A program made the position numbers and the translations under genes. Below are positions 1 to 7,350 of a DNA stretch of 64,000 bases, piece after piece. The DNA lies in contig WFNR01000099.1 in assembly GCA_015488485.1 (NCBI GenBank), positions 1 to 64,000 on the forward strand, written 5' to 3'. Below the pieces are notes generated by a model. That model saw only the letters and a program-made list of their open reading frames with translations, ran no database searches and was not told the DNA's origin. Source of the stretch: Cyclobacteriaceae bacterium. GTDB lineage: Bacteria > Bacteroidota > Bacteroidia > Cytophagales > Cyclobacteriaceae. Each line of letters begins with the position of its first letter. Within the stretch, counting starts at the first letter, position 1.

Positions 1-969
1 ACATATATTAATAAATTGAGTTTATCGGGGAATCATATAGAGCCTATTTATGCTTTGCAAGAATATTGGGGTGTAAACTTTTATTTTGATTTTATACATA
101 TTTTCACAATGTATAGTAATAATACTTTAATCAATTACAATGGACAACAGATTTATGCAAAATCTAATTTTAATTATTATCATCTTTTTGATGTAAATAG
201 ATATATCGGATATGATAGAAATATTAAAAAAATTGTCCTAATTCAAAATGATATTGTTAAAAATCTGTATAATAATAGAATAGGGATAAATAAAGTTTTT
301 TTGAACACTTTTGTATTTACAAATAAAGATAAAAGAATCATTTATTTTATAGATTTAGACAATCCCGAACACCCCCTCTGGCAATCCAACTTAAACCAAT
401 TTGGCACATATAGACAGGCAGGAGATGATTTGGCTTATGAGGTAGTACAATTTATTGGTATTTGGCAAGGAAAATTATTGGTTCAGTTAACCAATGCCCG
501 TTTAATCGCTTTAGATATTAACACAGGAGAGCTTTTGCAAGATATAGAAATCAATAAAACAAACCCTTTAACGGAGGCTTTTTATGACCAATACATAAAA
601 ATGCACTTGGTAGAAGACAAAATAATATGGCTAAGCAATCAAACTTTATTACACATAGATTTAAATACATTTACTCCGGTAATCGTAAAAGAATACTACA
701 GTTTACCAAAAGAAAAACAATGGCGTTTTATGCATAACACTTTCCATAAGGATAAGATTTATTTTACGGCAGATTATGCCTGGCAATATGTTACCCCCTC
801 ATACGTGGGAGTAATGGATGCTACCACCGGAGAGGTATTATGGTCACAGCAATTAGAAAAAACAGGCGGTTTGCCGGAAGCGCCAAAAGTTACTAATGAC
901 AAATTGTATATAAGAACAAATAATGGAGTGCTCCACATCTTTGAAAAAGACCCTGCACCAACCTTTTAA
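1..969 (+). CDS. PQQ-like beta-propeller repeat protein, 5' end outside the window
   Basis: The reading frame is open from base 1, so the true start lies upstream. The last ~150 residues carry propeller-type repeats, for example a stretch reading VMDATTGEVLWSQQL and an earlier LIALDINTGELLQD, which resemble PQQ-like/WD-type blades. No signal peptide or catalytic motif can be judged because the N-terminus is missing. Codon use is strongly AT-rich, most of all in the first 350 bases, unlike every other gene here. That suggests horizontal acquisition or an accessory locus. Proteins of this type often bind partners rather than catalyse; the role here is unknown. Confidence 0.75.
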   Translation, partial: TYINKLSLSGNHIEPIYALQEYWGVNFYFDFIHIFTMYSNNTLINYNGQQIYAKSNFNYYHLFDVNRYIGYDRNIKKIVLIQNDIVKNLYNNRIGINKVFLNTFVFTNKDKRIIYFIDLDNPEHPLWQSNLNQFGTYRQAGDDLAYEVVQFIGIWQGKLLVQLTNARLIALDINTGELLQDIEINKTNPLTEAFYDQYIKMHLVEDKIIWLSNQTLLHIDLNTFTPVIVKEYYSLPKEKQWRFMHNTFHKDKIYFTADYAWQYVTPSYVGVMDATTGEVLWSQQLEKTGGLPEAPKVTNDKLYIRTNNGVLHIFEKDPAPTF

Positions 970-1330
970 AAAACAAAAACAACCACCTTTGTAACACGTG
1001 AGCAGATTCTTATAGATGGCAATATCCCCTTTTATGGGCAACTGATAGTTTGTTAATCAATAACAGCCGGCCTACCTGCACAACCAATTGTTTTAGCCCC
1101 TTAGAAGATCCTTTTGGGCCTGTCAATGAATTATTCGGCTTAACCTGCCAAAAAGTGTATGTTCTTTGCCAATTTTTTCTCAATTTAGCGGTTCAAATAA
1201 AAATTGGTTGCCTTATGATAATGGTTATTATTGTTTATACGCTTTTATTCTTGGCTATTATTTCGCCCTGGGTCTTTCCCAATAGGTTGGTAAGCAAGCA
1301 CAAGCGCGATCAGGAAGTTTAATAGGGGTG
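970..1330. other. Gene-poor stretch between the AT-rich gene and the permease
   Basis: I see no convincing gene in this ~360-base stretch. A frame at 1050-1322 (+) starts with TTG, and its first half looks non-coding. Its last 35 codons, from an ATG at 1215, would encode one hydrophobic helix followed by a basic tail (KHKRDQEV). This could be a small membrane protein but has no other support. Composition shifts here from AT-rich to the window average, so a boundary between foreign and native DNA may lie inside. Confidence 0.35.
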
Positions 1331-2563
1331 CTAGATTTTTCTGCGGACATTAGCCGGGTGGCCATAGCGTACGGCCATTACTGCCGGGCGGAAGGAGGCC
1401 AGCAAGGTGATGACAGTGATCGTCAGGCTGATAGCCGCGAAATCCTGCCAGATCATTTTTACCGGATAGTAGTCCACTACGGCTGTCTTCAGGCCCATGC
1501 CCACCAGCCCCACTTCTTGTTGCAGCCAGCATAGTACATATCCGAGTGCCAGTCCGAAAGCCGCTCCGCTAAAGGAGATGATGGCGCCTTCGGAGAGAAA
1601 AATCCTACGTACCTGCCGGGCAGTAGCGCCCATGGCAAAAAACATTTCCAGGTCTTTCTTCTTGTCGATAGCCAGCATAGATAGGGCGAAGAAAATATTG
1701 ATAGCGCTTACGCCTATGATAAAAGTAAAGGTAACAAAGACAAACAGCTTTTCGATTTTTACCGTGCGCAGCATGACGGCATGCTGCTCATCAGCCCCCA
1801 GTACCCGGAAGTCGTTGCCTAGTTTGTCTTTAAGATTTTGCAGGGTGTTCTCATCCTGACTGTCGTGCAGGGTTAGCTCCAGGGCGGTCACTTTGTTGTC
1901 GTAATGTAGTAGCTCACGGGCAAAGGCCAGCGGCACCAGTACATATTTTTCGTCAAAGGCACGTTCAATAGCGAATACCCCGGCTACACCAAGGGCTTTG
2001 CGGCTTAGCGCCCGGTTAGGGTCGAGGCTGCGCGAGCGCAGGTTTTTCGGATAAAATACCTGCAAAGGAATAAACTCATGAGCAGTGGAAATGCCCAGAG
2101 CGTATTGTACGCCCTGGCCTACCACGGCCATGGGTCGCTTGCCATCCCACAGTTGCAAATACCCCTCCACCACTTTTTCCGACAACCGGTTTACGGTTAA
2201 ATAATTGTCGCTTACCCCCTTGATCACCCCTACCATTTCGGCATTATCATATTTCAGGTAGGCGTTATCTTCTATCACCTGCACCACTTCTTTTACCCCC
2301 GGCTCGGCCTTGATGAGCGTCAGCAGGCTGTCGGCCACCACAAACGATTTGCCGGATTTTGCCTCAATCTTGATATCCGGATCGAAAGAGCCGTAGAGTG
2401 AGCGCAGCAGGTCTTCCAAACCATTGAACACCGACAGGATAACCACCAGTGCCATGGTGGCCATGCCCACCACCAGCATGGAAATAATGGAAATAATATT
2501 GATAAAATTCTTCTTGTCTTTCGACCAGAAGTATTTACGGGCGATGAGCAGTGGAAAGTTCAA
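1331..2563 (-). CDS. FtsX-like ABC transporter permease, LolC/LolE-type
   Basis: A 410-residue integral membrane protein. It has an N-terminal transmembrane helix (about residues 20-50), a large periplasmic MacB-PCD-like domain (about 50-270) and three C-terminal helices typical of FtsX permeases. The N-terminal pattern (LLIARKYFWSKDKKNFIN) and length match lipoprotein-releasing permeases, which work with a LolD-type ATPase to extract outer-membrane lipoproteins from the inner membrane. No ATPase gene is adjacent. It lies 6 bases downstream of rbfA on the same strand, so the two are probably cotranscribed. The exact substrate is inferred from family resemblance only. Confidence 0.85.
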   Translation of the reverse strand: MNFPLLIARKYFWSKDKKNFINIISIISMLVVGMATMALVVILSVFNGLEDLLRSLYGSFDPDIKIEAKSGKSFVVADSLLTLIKAEPGVKEVVQVIEDNAYLKYDNAEMVGVIKGVSDNYLTVNRLSEKVVEGYLQLWDGKRPMAVVGQGVQYALGISTAHEFIPLQVFYPKNLRSRSLDPNRALSRKALGVAGVFAIERAFDEKYVLVPLAFARELLHYDNKVTALELTLHDSQDENTLQNLKDKLGNDFRVLGADEQHAVMLRTVKIEKLFVFVTFTFIIGVSAINIFFALSMLAIDKKKDLEMFFAMGATARQVRRIFLSEGAIISFSGAAFGLALGYVLCWLQQEVGLVGMGLKTAVVDYYPVKMIWQDFAAISLTITVITLLASFRPAVMAVRYGHPANVRRKI

Positions 2564-2569
2564 GGCAGC

Positions 2570-2941
2570 TTATTCGTTGTCGTCTTCGGCAGGTGGTATA
2601 TCCAGATTGTCGAGTAGCTCTTCGATGCGGCTGGCTTGCTCCTGAGTGTCATCGGCAAAAAAGCGCAGTTCAGGCACAATACGTACCTGACGCCCGATTT
2701 TTTTACCCAGAATACCCCGTATCTGTCGCTTGTATTCCTCCAGCAGTTCCATCACCTCCGGCAGTTTGCCGGCCGGTAGTACACTTACATAAATGCTGGC
2801 CACGCTCAGGTCGGGTGATATTTTGGCTCCGGTAAGGGTAACGAAAGCCCCCTGGAAGCTGTCGCGCATTTCTTTCTGAAAGATCTCCGACAGATCGCGC
2901 AGGATCAGCCGGGCAAATTGTTGTTGTCTTTTACTAGCCAT
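2570..2941 (-). CDS. rbfA: Ribosome-binding factor A
   Basis: A 123-residue protein of normal RbfA length. It has the KH-like core and a basic N-terminus (MASKRQQQFARLILRDLSEI). RbfA binds the 30S subunit and assists 16S rRNA 5'-end maturation, notably in the cold. The acidic C-terminal tail (PPAEDDNE) is common in this group. It is the first gene of a two-gene minus-strand unit with the FtsX-like permease and is divergent from the membrane protein at 2990. Confidence 0.92.
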   Translation of the reverse strand: MASKRQQQFARLILRDLSEIFQKEMRDSFQGAFVTLTGAKISPDLSVASIYVSVLPAGKLPEVMELLEEYKRQIRGILGKKIGRQVRIVPELRFFADDTQEQASRIEELLDNLDIPPAEDDNE

Positions 2942-2989
2942 GAGTGTACCACTTGATAAGCGCTATAAAAATAAAGGATTATCGACTAA

Positions 2990-4498
2990 ATGATGGATGG
3001 CCTGCCATTACTTTACCCCGATTGCCAAAGTTTTACGAAGTTTGCCGGTATAAACCCTACGAGTTTGTTCAGTTTTTTCAAAGTCAATAACCCTTACCGA
3101 CTGGTAGTCGTTTTTCTGCTGGCGCTGGCCTTAAAGCTGCCCTGCCTGCTCAGCGACTGTGCTTATTTCGATATGACACACTGGCTGCTTATTAGCGAGG
3201 CCATGGGCAAAGGCATGCTGTACCGCGATATCATCGACCCGCTGGCCCCTCTGGCCGCTATGGTGTATCGGCTGGTTTATCTGGTAGCCGGGCGCTCGGT
3301 GGTGACCTTGCACATACTGGGGTTGCTGGTGTTATGTTGGCAGGCGGTTATATTCAACAACATGGCTATCCGCAATAAAGTATATACGCAGAATACCTAT
3401 CTGCCGGCACTGGTGTATGTGCTGCTGGGCTCGGTGCACTACAGCATGTCGGTTTTTTCACCAGTACAGCTGGGACTTACCTTCGTGCTGCTGGCTTTCG
3501 ATAAGCTGCTTTCTCATGTGGAGTTCAGGGCCAAGCGCGATGAGCAGATCATGAGCATAGGCTTGCTGCTTGGTCTGGCAACCTTGTTTTATGTGCCATT
3601 TATCCTGCTACTCCCTGTAGTGCTGCTTATCCTGGCTTTCTTTACCAGTACTATACCGCGCAGGTATGTGGTACTAACCATCAGCGCCCTGATGCCGCCT
3701 GTGCTCACCCTCCTTTACTACTGGCTGCGACAGGACAGCGCCTATTATGTCGTACACCACCTGGTGCAACCGTCCTTGTCGTTTAGCCTGCGCCAGGCAA
3801 ACCATACTTTGGGGCAGGCCGGGCTGTTTGCCTTGCCTTTGACGCTCTGGCTGCTTGGCTTGCTCACCATGCCCCGGCAGCGCAGACTCAACAACTACCA
3901 GCGCAGGCTGGCAGCACTGTTTTTGTTTACCGGTTTGCTTACCCTGCCGCTTTATTTGTTTCTACAGCAGGCCGATACCGTCACTTTACTGCTTTTGTTG
4001 CTACCGGTGGCTGCTTTTTCTGCTGTGCATTTGTTTTTTCTGGTCAACCGGCCGGTGGCTGATTGGCTCTACTCGCTGCTTGTCCTCGCAGCCCTGCTAT
4101 TTGTGCATTTCGACAGCGCTTTCGGGCGTTGGGGCTACCTGCCGCTTATCGAACAAAAGGTGGAGGTAGAGCCGGCTCTGGCCGACCTGTTGCGTGGCAG
4201 GCGCATCCTGGTGCTTGGTGACGAGCAGCAGCTCTATGCCTACGGTAGCCTCGGTAGCGGTTTTTATTATTGGCCGGTGGCGGCTTACTGGTTTGCCGAC
4301 CCGCACGACCCGCAGCGCTTGCTTTACATCAGGCGGCAGATAGAGCGCTTCCGGCCGCAGGTGGTGCTCGATTACACCCACCAGTGGCGCCAGATTAGCG
4401 AGCGTATTCCTGCCATCAAACTCACTTATAGGCAGGTACGTCCTTTTGTATGGCTCCGTAAAGAAAACCAACCACTATCTTTGCAACCCAATGAGTGA
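2990..4498 (+). CDS. Polytopic membrane protein, possibly DUF6427-like
   Basis: About 500 residues with roughly ten hydrophobic helices and a soluble C-terminal tail of ~110 residues. The N-terminal pattern FSFFKVNNPYRL resembles the start of a family of Bacteroidota membrane proteins (DUF6427) that I recall only loosely. A TTG at 3065 just before this pattern could be the real start instead of the ATG at 2990. The arrangement also recalls GT-C-like glycosyltransferases, but I see no convincing catalytic motif. The 3' end overlaps the purK start by 8 bases. Confidence 0.7.
   Translation: MMDGLPLLYPDCQSFTKFAGINPTSLFSFFKVNNPYRLVVVFLLALALKLPCLLSDCAYFDMTHWLLISEAMGKGMLYRDIIDPLAPLAAMVYRLVYLVAGRSVVTLHILGLLVLCWQAVIFNNMAIRNKVYTQNTYLPALVYVLLGSVHYSMSVFSPVQLGLTFVLLAFDKLLSHVEFRAKRDEQIMSIGLLLGLATLFYVPFILLLPVVLLILAFFTSTIPRRYVVLTISALMPPVLTLLYYWLRQDSAYYVVHHLVQPSLSFSLRQANHTLGQAGLFALPLTLWLLGLLTMPRQRRLNNYQRRLAALFLFTGLLTLPLYLFLQQADTVTLLLLLLPVAAFSAVHLFFLVNRPVADWLYSLLVLAALLFVHFDSAFGRWGYLPLIEQKVEVEPALADLLRGRRILVLGDEQQLYAYGSLGSGFYYWPVAAYWFADPHDPQRLLYIRRQIERFRPQVVLDYTHQWRQISERIPAIKLTYRQVRPFVWLRKENQPLSLQPNE
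4476..4483 (+). promoter_or_regulatory. Putative -7 promoter box (TATCTTTG) for purK
   Basis: Matches the Bacteroidota -7 consensus TAnnTTTG and lies inside the end of the upstream gene. The box ends 7 bases before the purK ATG, so transcription from it would give an almost leaderless mRNA. No TTG -33 element is seen at 19-21 bases. Confidence 0.45.
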
Positions 4499-5630
4499 AT
4501 TTTATCAGGATTTCAAACTGGGCGTGCTGGGGGGTGGCCAGTTGGGCCGAATGCTTATTCAGCAGGCTATCAACTACAACCTGCATGTAGAGGTGATGGA
4601 TGCCGACCCGGCTGCTCCGTGCAGCGCTCTTGCCAATGGGTTTACCTGTGCCCCTATCACCGATTATGAGGCCGTGTTGGCTTTTGGCCGCCAGTGCGAC
4701 CTGGTTACGATAGAAATAGAGAATGTAAATGTAGAAGCCCTGCATCAACTGGCTGCCGAAGGAATACCGGTGTACCCGCAACCAGAGGTTATTGGCCTGA
4801 TCAGGGATAAGGTAAAACAAAAGCAATTTTACCGCCAGCATGGCATACCCACTGCTCCTTTCCGTGAGGTACAGAACCGCCAGGAGGTGCATGACTGTGG
4901 CCTGCCTATGCCCTTTGTCAACAAGCTGGCTACGGCCGGCTATGATGGCCGCGGGGTGCAGGTAATACGCAGCGAGGCAGACCTGTCGCAGGTCTTTGAT
5001 GCGCCCGGCCTGGTGGAGGAGTTTGTGGATTTTGACAAGGAGATTGCCGTGATCGTAGCCCGCAACCGGGCCGGAGAGATAGCCGTTTTTCCGGTGGTGG
5101 AGCTCGAGTTTCATCCACAGCAGAACCTGGTAGAATACCTGAAAATGCCGGCCCGGCTGCCGGCCGCGGTAGAGCTGGCCGCCCGCGAGCTGGCTGTGGA
5201 GGTAATCAAAAAACTGGATATGACCGGCCTGCTGGCCGTGGAGATGTTTGTTACCCGCGACCGGCAGGTGCTGGTAAACGAGGTGGCCCCGCGTACCCAC
5301 AACAGCGGCCACCAGACCATCGAAGCCTGTGCCACCTCGCAGTTCGACCAGCACTTGCGGGCTATCCTCAACCTGCCCCTGGGCGATACCACCCTGCATA
5401 CCCCGGCCATGATGGTAAACCTGCTGGGTGAGCGCGGTCATACTGGCCCGGCCCGCTACGAAGGCCTCCGTGAGGTACTGGCCCGCCCGGGGGTGCATGT
5501 GCACCTGTATGGCAAGGCCGTTACCAAGCCTTATCGTAAGATGGGCCATGTAACCATTACCGGCCGCCATGAGGATAAATTGCAGGAAACAGCGAAATTT
5601 GTAAAAGAAACCTTAAAAGTAAAGACATGA
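4491..5630 (+). CDS. purK: N5-carboxyaminoimidazole ribonucleotide synthase
   Basis: A 379-residue ATP-grasp enzyme that converts AIR, bicarbonate and ATP to N5-CAIR in de novo purine synthesis. The N-terminal loop (LGVLGGGQLGRM) and central ATP-grasp residues (VEEFVDFDKEIAVI) are clear, as is a late element reading NEVAPRTHNSGH typical of PurK. The ATG at 4491 is chosen because it sits eight residues before the conserved glycine loop. The frame stays open upstream, but there it lies inside the preceding gene. It overlaps purE by an ATGA junction, so the two consecutive pathway enzymes are translationally coupled. Confidence 0.97.
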   Translation: MSEFYQDFKLGVLGGGQLGRMLIQQAINYNLHVEVMDADPAAPCSALANGFTCAPITDYEAVLAFGRQCDLVTIEIENVNVEALHQLAAEGIPVYPQPEVIGLIRDKVKQKQFYRQHGIPTAPFREVQNRQEVHDCGLPMPFVNKLATAGYDGRGVQVIRSEADLSQVFDAPGLVEEFVDFDKEIAVIVARNRAGEIAVFPVVELEFHPQQNLVEYLKMPARLPAAVELAARELAVEVIKKLDMTGLLAVEMFVTRDRQVLVNEVAPRTHNSGHQTIEACATSQFDQHLRAILNLPLGDTTLHTPAMMVNLLGERGHTGPARYEGLREVLARPGVHVHLYGKAVTKPYRKMGHVTITGRHEDKLQETAKFVKETLKVKT

Positions 5631-6121
5631 GCGCCACCCCACAGGTAAGTATTATTATGGGCAGCAAGTCCGACCTGCCGGTTATGCAGCAGGCAGCCGA
5701 TTTTCTCAAGCAGATGGCTATTCCCTATGAGATCACCATTGTCTCGGCCCACCGCACCCCGCACCGCATGGTGGCTTTTGCCGAGCAAGCCCGCGGGCGC
5801 GGCATCCGGGTAATTATAGCCGGGGCTGGTGGTGCCGCCCACCTGCCCGGCATGGTGGCCTCGCTTACCACCCTGCCGGTAATCGGGGTACCGGTCAAGT
5901 CGCGCAACTCGATCGATGGCTGGGACTCGGTGCTCTCCATCCTGCAAATGCCGGGTGGCATACCGGTGGCCACCGTGGCGCTTGACGGGGCCCTGAATGC
6001 CGGCATCCTGGCAGCCGAAATAATTGGTGCTTGCGATGAGCAGGTGGCCAACCGCCTGGCCGACTACAAAAAACAGCTAAAGGAGAAAGTAGAAGCAGCC
6101 GCCCGCAATATGGAACCCTGA
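5627..6121 (+). CDS. purE: N5-CAIR mutase, class I PurE
   Basis: A 164-residue PurE that converts N5-CAIR to CAIR, the step after PurK. Active-site signatures are intact: [10 protein letters not shown] near residue 11, SAHRTPHRM near 41 and [11 protein letters not shown] near 70. The presence of purK confirms the N5-CAIR route (class I) rather than class II PurE. The start codon overlaps the purK stop (ATGA). Confidence 0.97.
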   Translation: MSATPQVSIIMGSKSDLPVMQQAADFLKQMAIPYEITIVSAHRTPHRMVAFAEQARGRGIRVIIAGAGGAAHLPGMVASLTTLPVIGVPVKSRNSIDGWDSVLSILQMPGGIPVATVALDGALNAGILAAEIIGACDEQVANRLADYKKQLKEKVEAAARNMEP

Positions 6122-6147
6122 CGGGAATTCTTCGTAAAGAAGAAGTA

Positions 6148-7140
6148 ATGAAACGGGCTGCGGGACTATTTGCTATAATCGTTTTACTATTCACAGGCTG
6201 CAAGAAGGAGGTAGAGCCTACCATCAAATATGATTTTAAGGTACAGGCCTTTTATGTGGTGCCAACCAACAAAAACACCAGCGAAGACAACATCCTCAGG
6301 GTGGCCAGGTCGGTGATAGAGATGCAGCGCTGGTTCCAGACGGCCACCGGAGGTCTAACCTTTGAGTTTGTAAATGACAACGAACTGGTCTATGTGTACT
6401 ATGCCAAAAAGCCCGACACCTATTATGAAGGCAACTGGTGGGACCTGCTGTTGGAAGAACTGGAACCAACCACCCTGCCGGTAGCCAAGGAAGGCACCAT
6501 AGCCCTGATTTGGGTAGAGGGGATGACGCAAGTGGATGATAGCGCTACCGCCCGTGGGGGTGTACGTTGTAATGGTAATTGCGGGCTGGCCATTATGCCC
6601 ATGCATACGCTTATTGCCAATACTTTGCCACCTGCCGATCTGGGATTGCCCTTGCATGAGATGGGTCACGCCCTGGGTCTGGAGCATCCGCTTGCTAAGG
6701 AAGACCTGCCCCTGCCGCCCGAAGCCAATGCTATGCTTTACAGTGTAATGAACCAGAGTGATATCCGGGCCGGTGCCAACAATATACAGCATGGTTTGCT
6801 TACCTTCGAAAAGGCCACCCTTTCTGCCAATCCTTTTATGAAAGAAATTGTCTTATACAACCAGGACTTTTGGCGTACTATTATTCTCAATTATCCTGTT
6901 ACCGGTCCGGTGCCGGAGCCGGAAATAATAGCCGAACAGACCGGTGCCCGTACCGTAAAATTCAGCACCAATATAAGCGATGCCCTGCGTTATTACTGGA
7001 TATTTGGCGATGGTATTACCAGCTACGAGGCCAGTCCGGAGCATGTTTTCGAAGCCGGAGGCCTCTACAACGTTACCCTGATGGTTACCAGCCCGCAGCA
7101 GATGGCCGCCCGTACCAGTACTTTTGTGGATGTGCAGTAA
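6148..7140 (+). CDS. Metzincin-type zinc metallopeptidase lipoprotein with PKD domain
   Basis: A 330-residue predicted lipoprotein: signal peptide with lipobox LFTGC, lipidated Cys about residue 18. Near residues 170-180 is a complete HExxHxxGxxH zinc site (HEMGHALGLEH), followed about 20 residues later by a methionine-containing turn (MLYSVMN). This is the metzincin layout. The C-terminal ~80 residues form a PKD-like domain (WIFGDG near 290, then YNVTLMV). It probably acts at the cell surface on protein substrates. It follows purE by 26 bases and may be cotranscribed, but the pairing looks incidental. The protease subfamily and substrate are unknown. Confidence 0.85.
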   Translation: MKRAAGLFAIIVLLFTGCKKEVEPTIKYDFKVQAFYVVPTNKNTSEDNILRVARSVIEMQRWFQTATGGLTFEFVNDNELVYVYYAKKPDTYYEGNWWDLLLEELEPTTLPVAKEGTIALIWVEGMTQVDDSATARGGVRCNGNCGLAIMPMHTLIANTLPPADLGLPLHEMGHALGLEHPLAKEDLPLPPEANAMLYSVMNQSDIRAGANNIQHGLLTFEKATLSANPFMKEIVLYNQDFWRTIILNYPVTGPVPEPEIIAEQTGARTVKFSTNISDALRYYWIFGDGITSYEASPEHVFEAGGLYNVTLMVTSPQQMAARTSTFVDVQ

Positions 7141-7204
7141 TTGGGGTTATTCCTGATACTATTTTCAATACAACCCAACTATTCCTTTTCTCTGCCCAAA
7201 GCGG

Positions 7205-7212
7205 TACCTTTG
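7205..7212 (+). promoter_or_regulatory. Putative -7 promoter box (TACCTTTG) upstream of uvrA
   Basis: Exact TAnnTTTG match 138 bases before the uvrA start. Immediately after it comes the dispersed repeat at 7218-7338, so a transcript from here would carry the whole repeat as its leader. Confidence 0.45.
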
Positions 7213-7217
7213 CAGGC

Positions 7218-7338
7218 TTAAACCCGCTTTATTCATGATAGATTTATAAGGAGTGAAAATATGATCTTTTTAATATCAGATTATCAGGGATTTATAATAG
7301 GGTTAATCCTGAATATTCAGGTGAATTTTCCGGGTTAA
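7218..7338 (+). repeat. Dispersed repeat copy 1 (121 bp) in the uvrA leader
   Basis: The first 38 bases, beginning TTAAACCCGCTTTATTC, match the reverse complement of 52914-52951 with three mismatches. The last ~25 bases, ending GTGAATTTTCCGGGTTAA, match the reverse complement of 52803-52827 with one gap and a few mismatches. The two ends are themselves imperfect inverted repeats (TTAAACCCG against CCGGGTTAA). Inside are a 14-bp palindrome CCTGAATATTCAGG at 7308-7321 and a 25-codon reading frame. The shared ends with different middles suggest a small mobile or amplified element family. Confidence 0.7.
7261..7338 (+). other. Possible 25-codon leader ORF within the repeat
   Basis: An ATG at 7261 follows AAGGAG with an 8-base gap, a good Shine-Dalgarno-like site for a phylum that rarely uses one. 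The frame encodes a mostly hydrophobic 25-residue peptide (MIFLISDYQGFIIG at its start) and stops exactly at the TTAA end of the repeat. It lies 12 bases before the uvrA TTG start. Whether it is translated, or regulates uvrA, is unknown. Confidence 0.3.
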
Positions 7339-7350
7339 AAAATACGCAAG

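Noticed and set aside
1050-1322. A 90-codon plus-strand frame starting with TTG
   Set aside because: The first half has no protein-like character. Only the last 35 codons could be a small membrane protein, which is not enough to call a gene.
4422-5570. A 382-codon open frame on the minus strand
   Set aside because: It is fully antisense to purK, whose protein motifs are unmistakable, and its product is rich in His, Gln and Gly in the way of antisense GC-rich frames.
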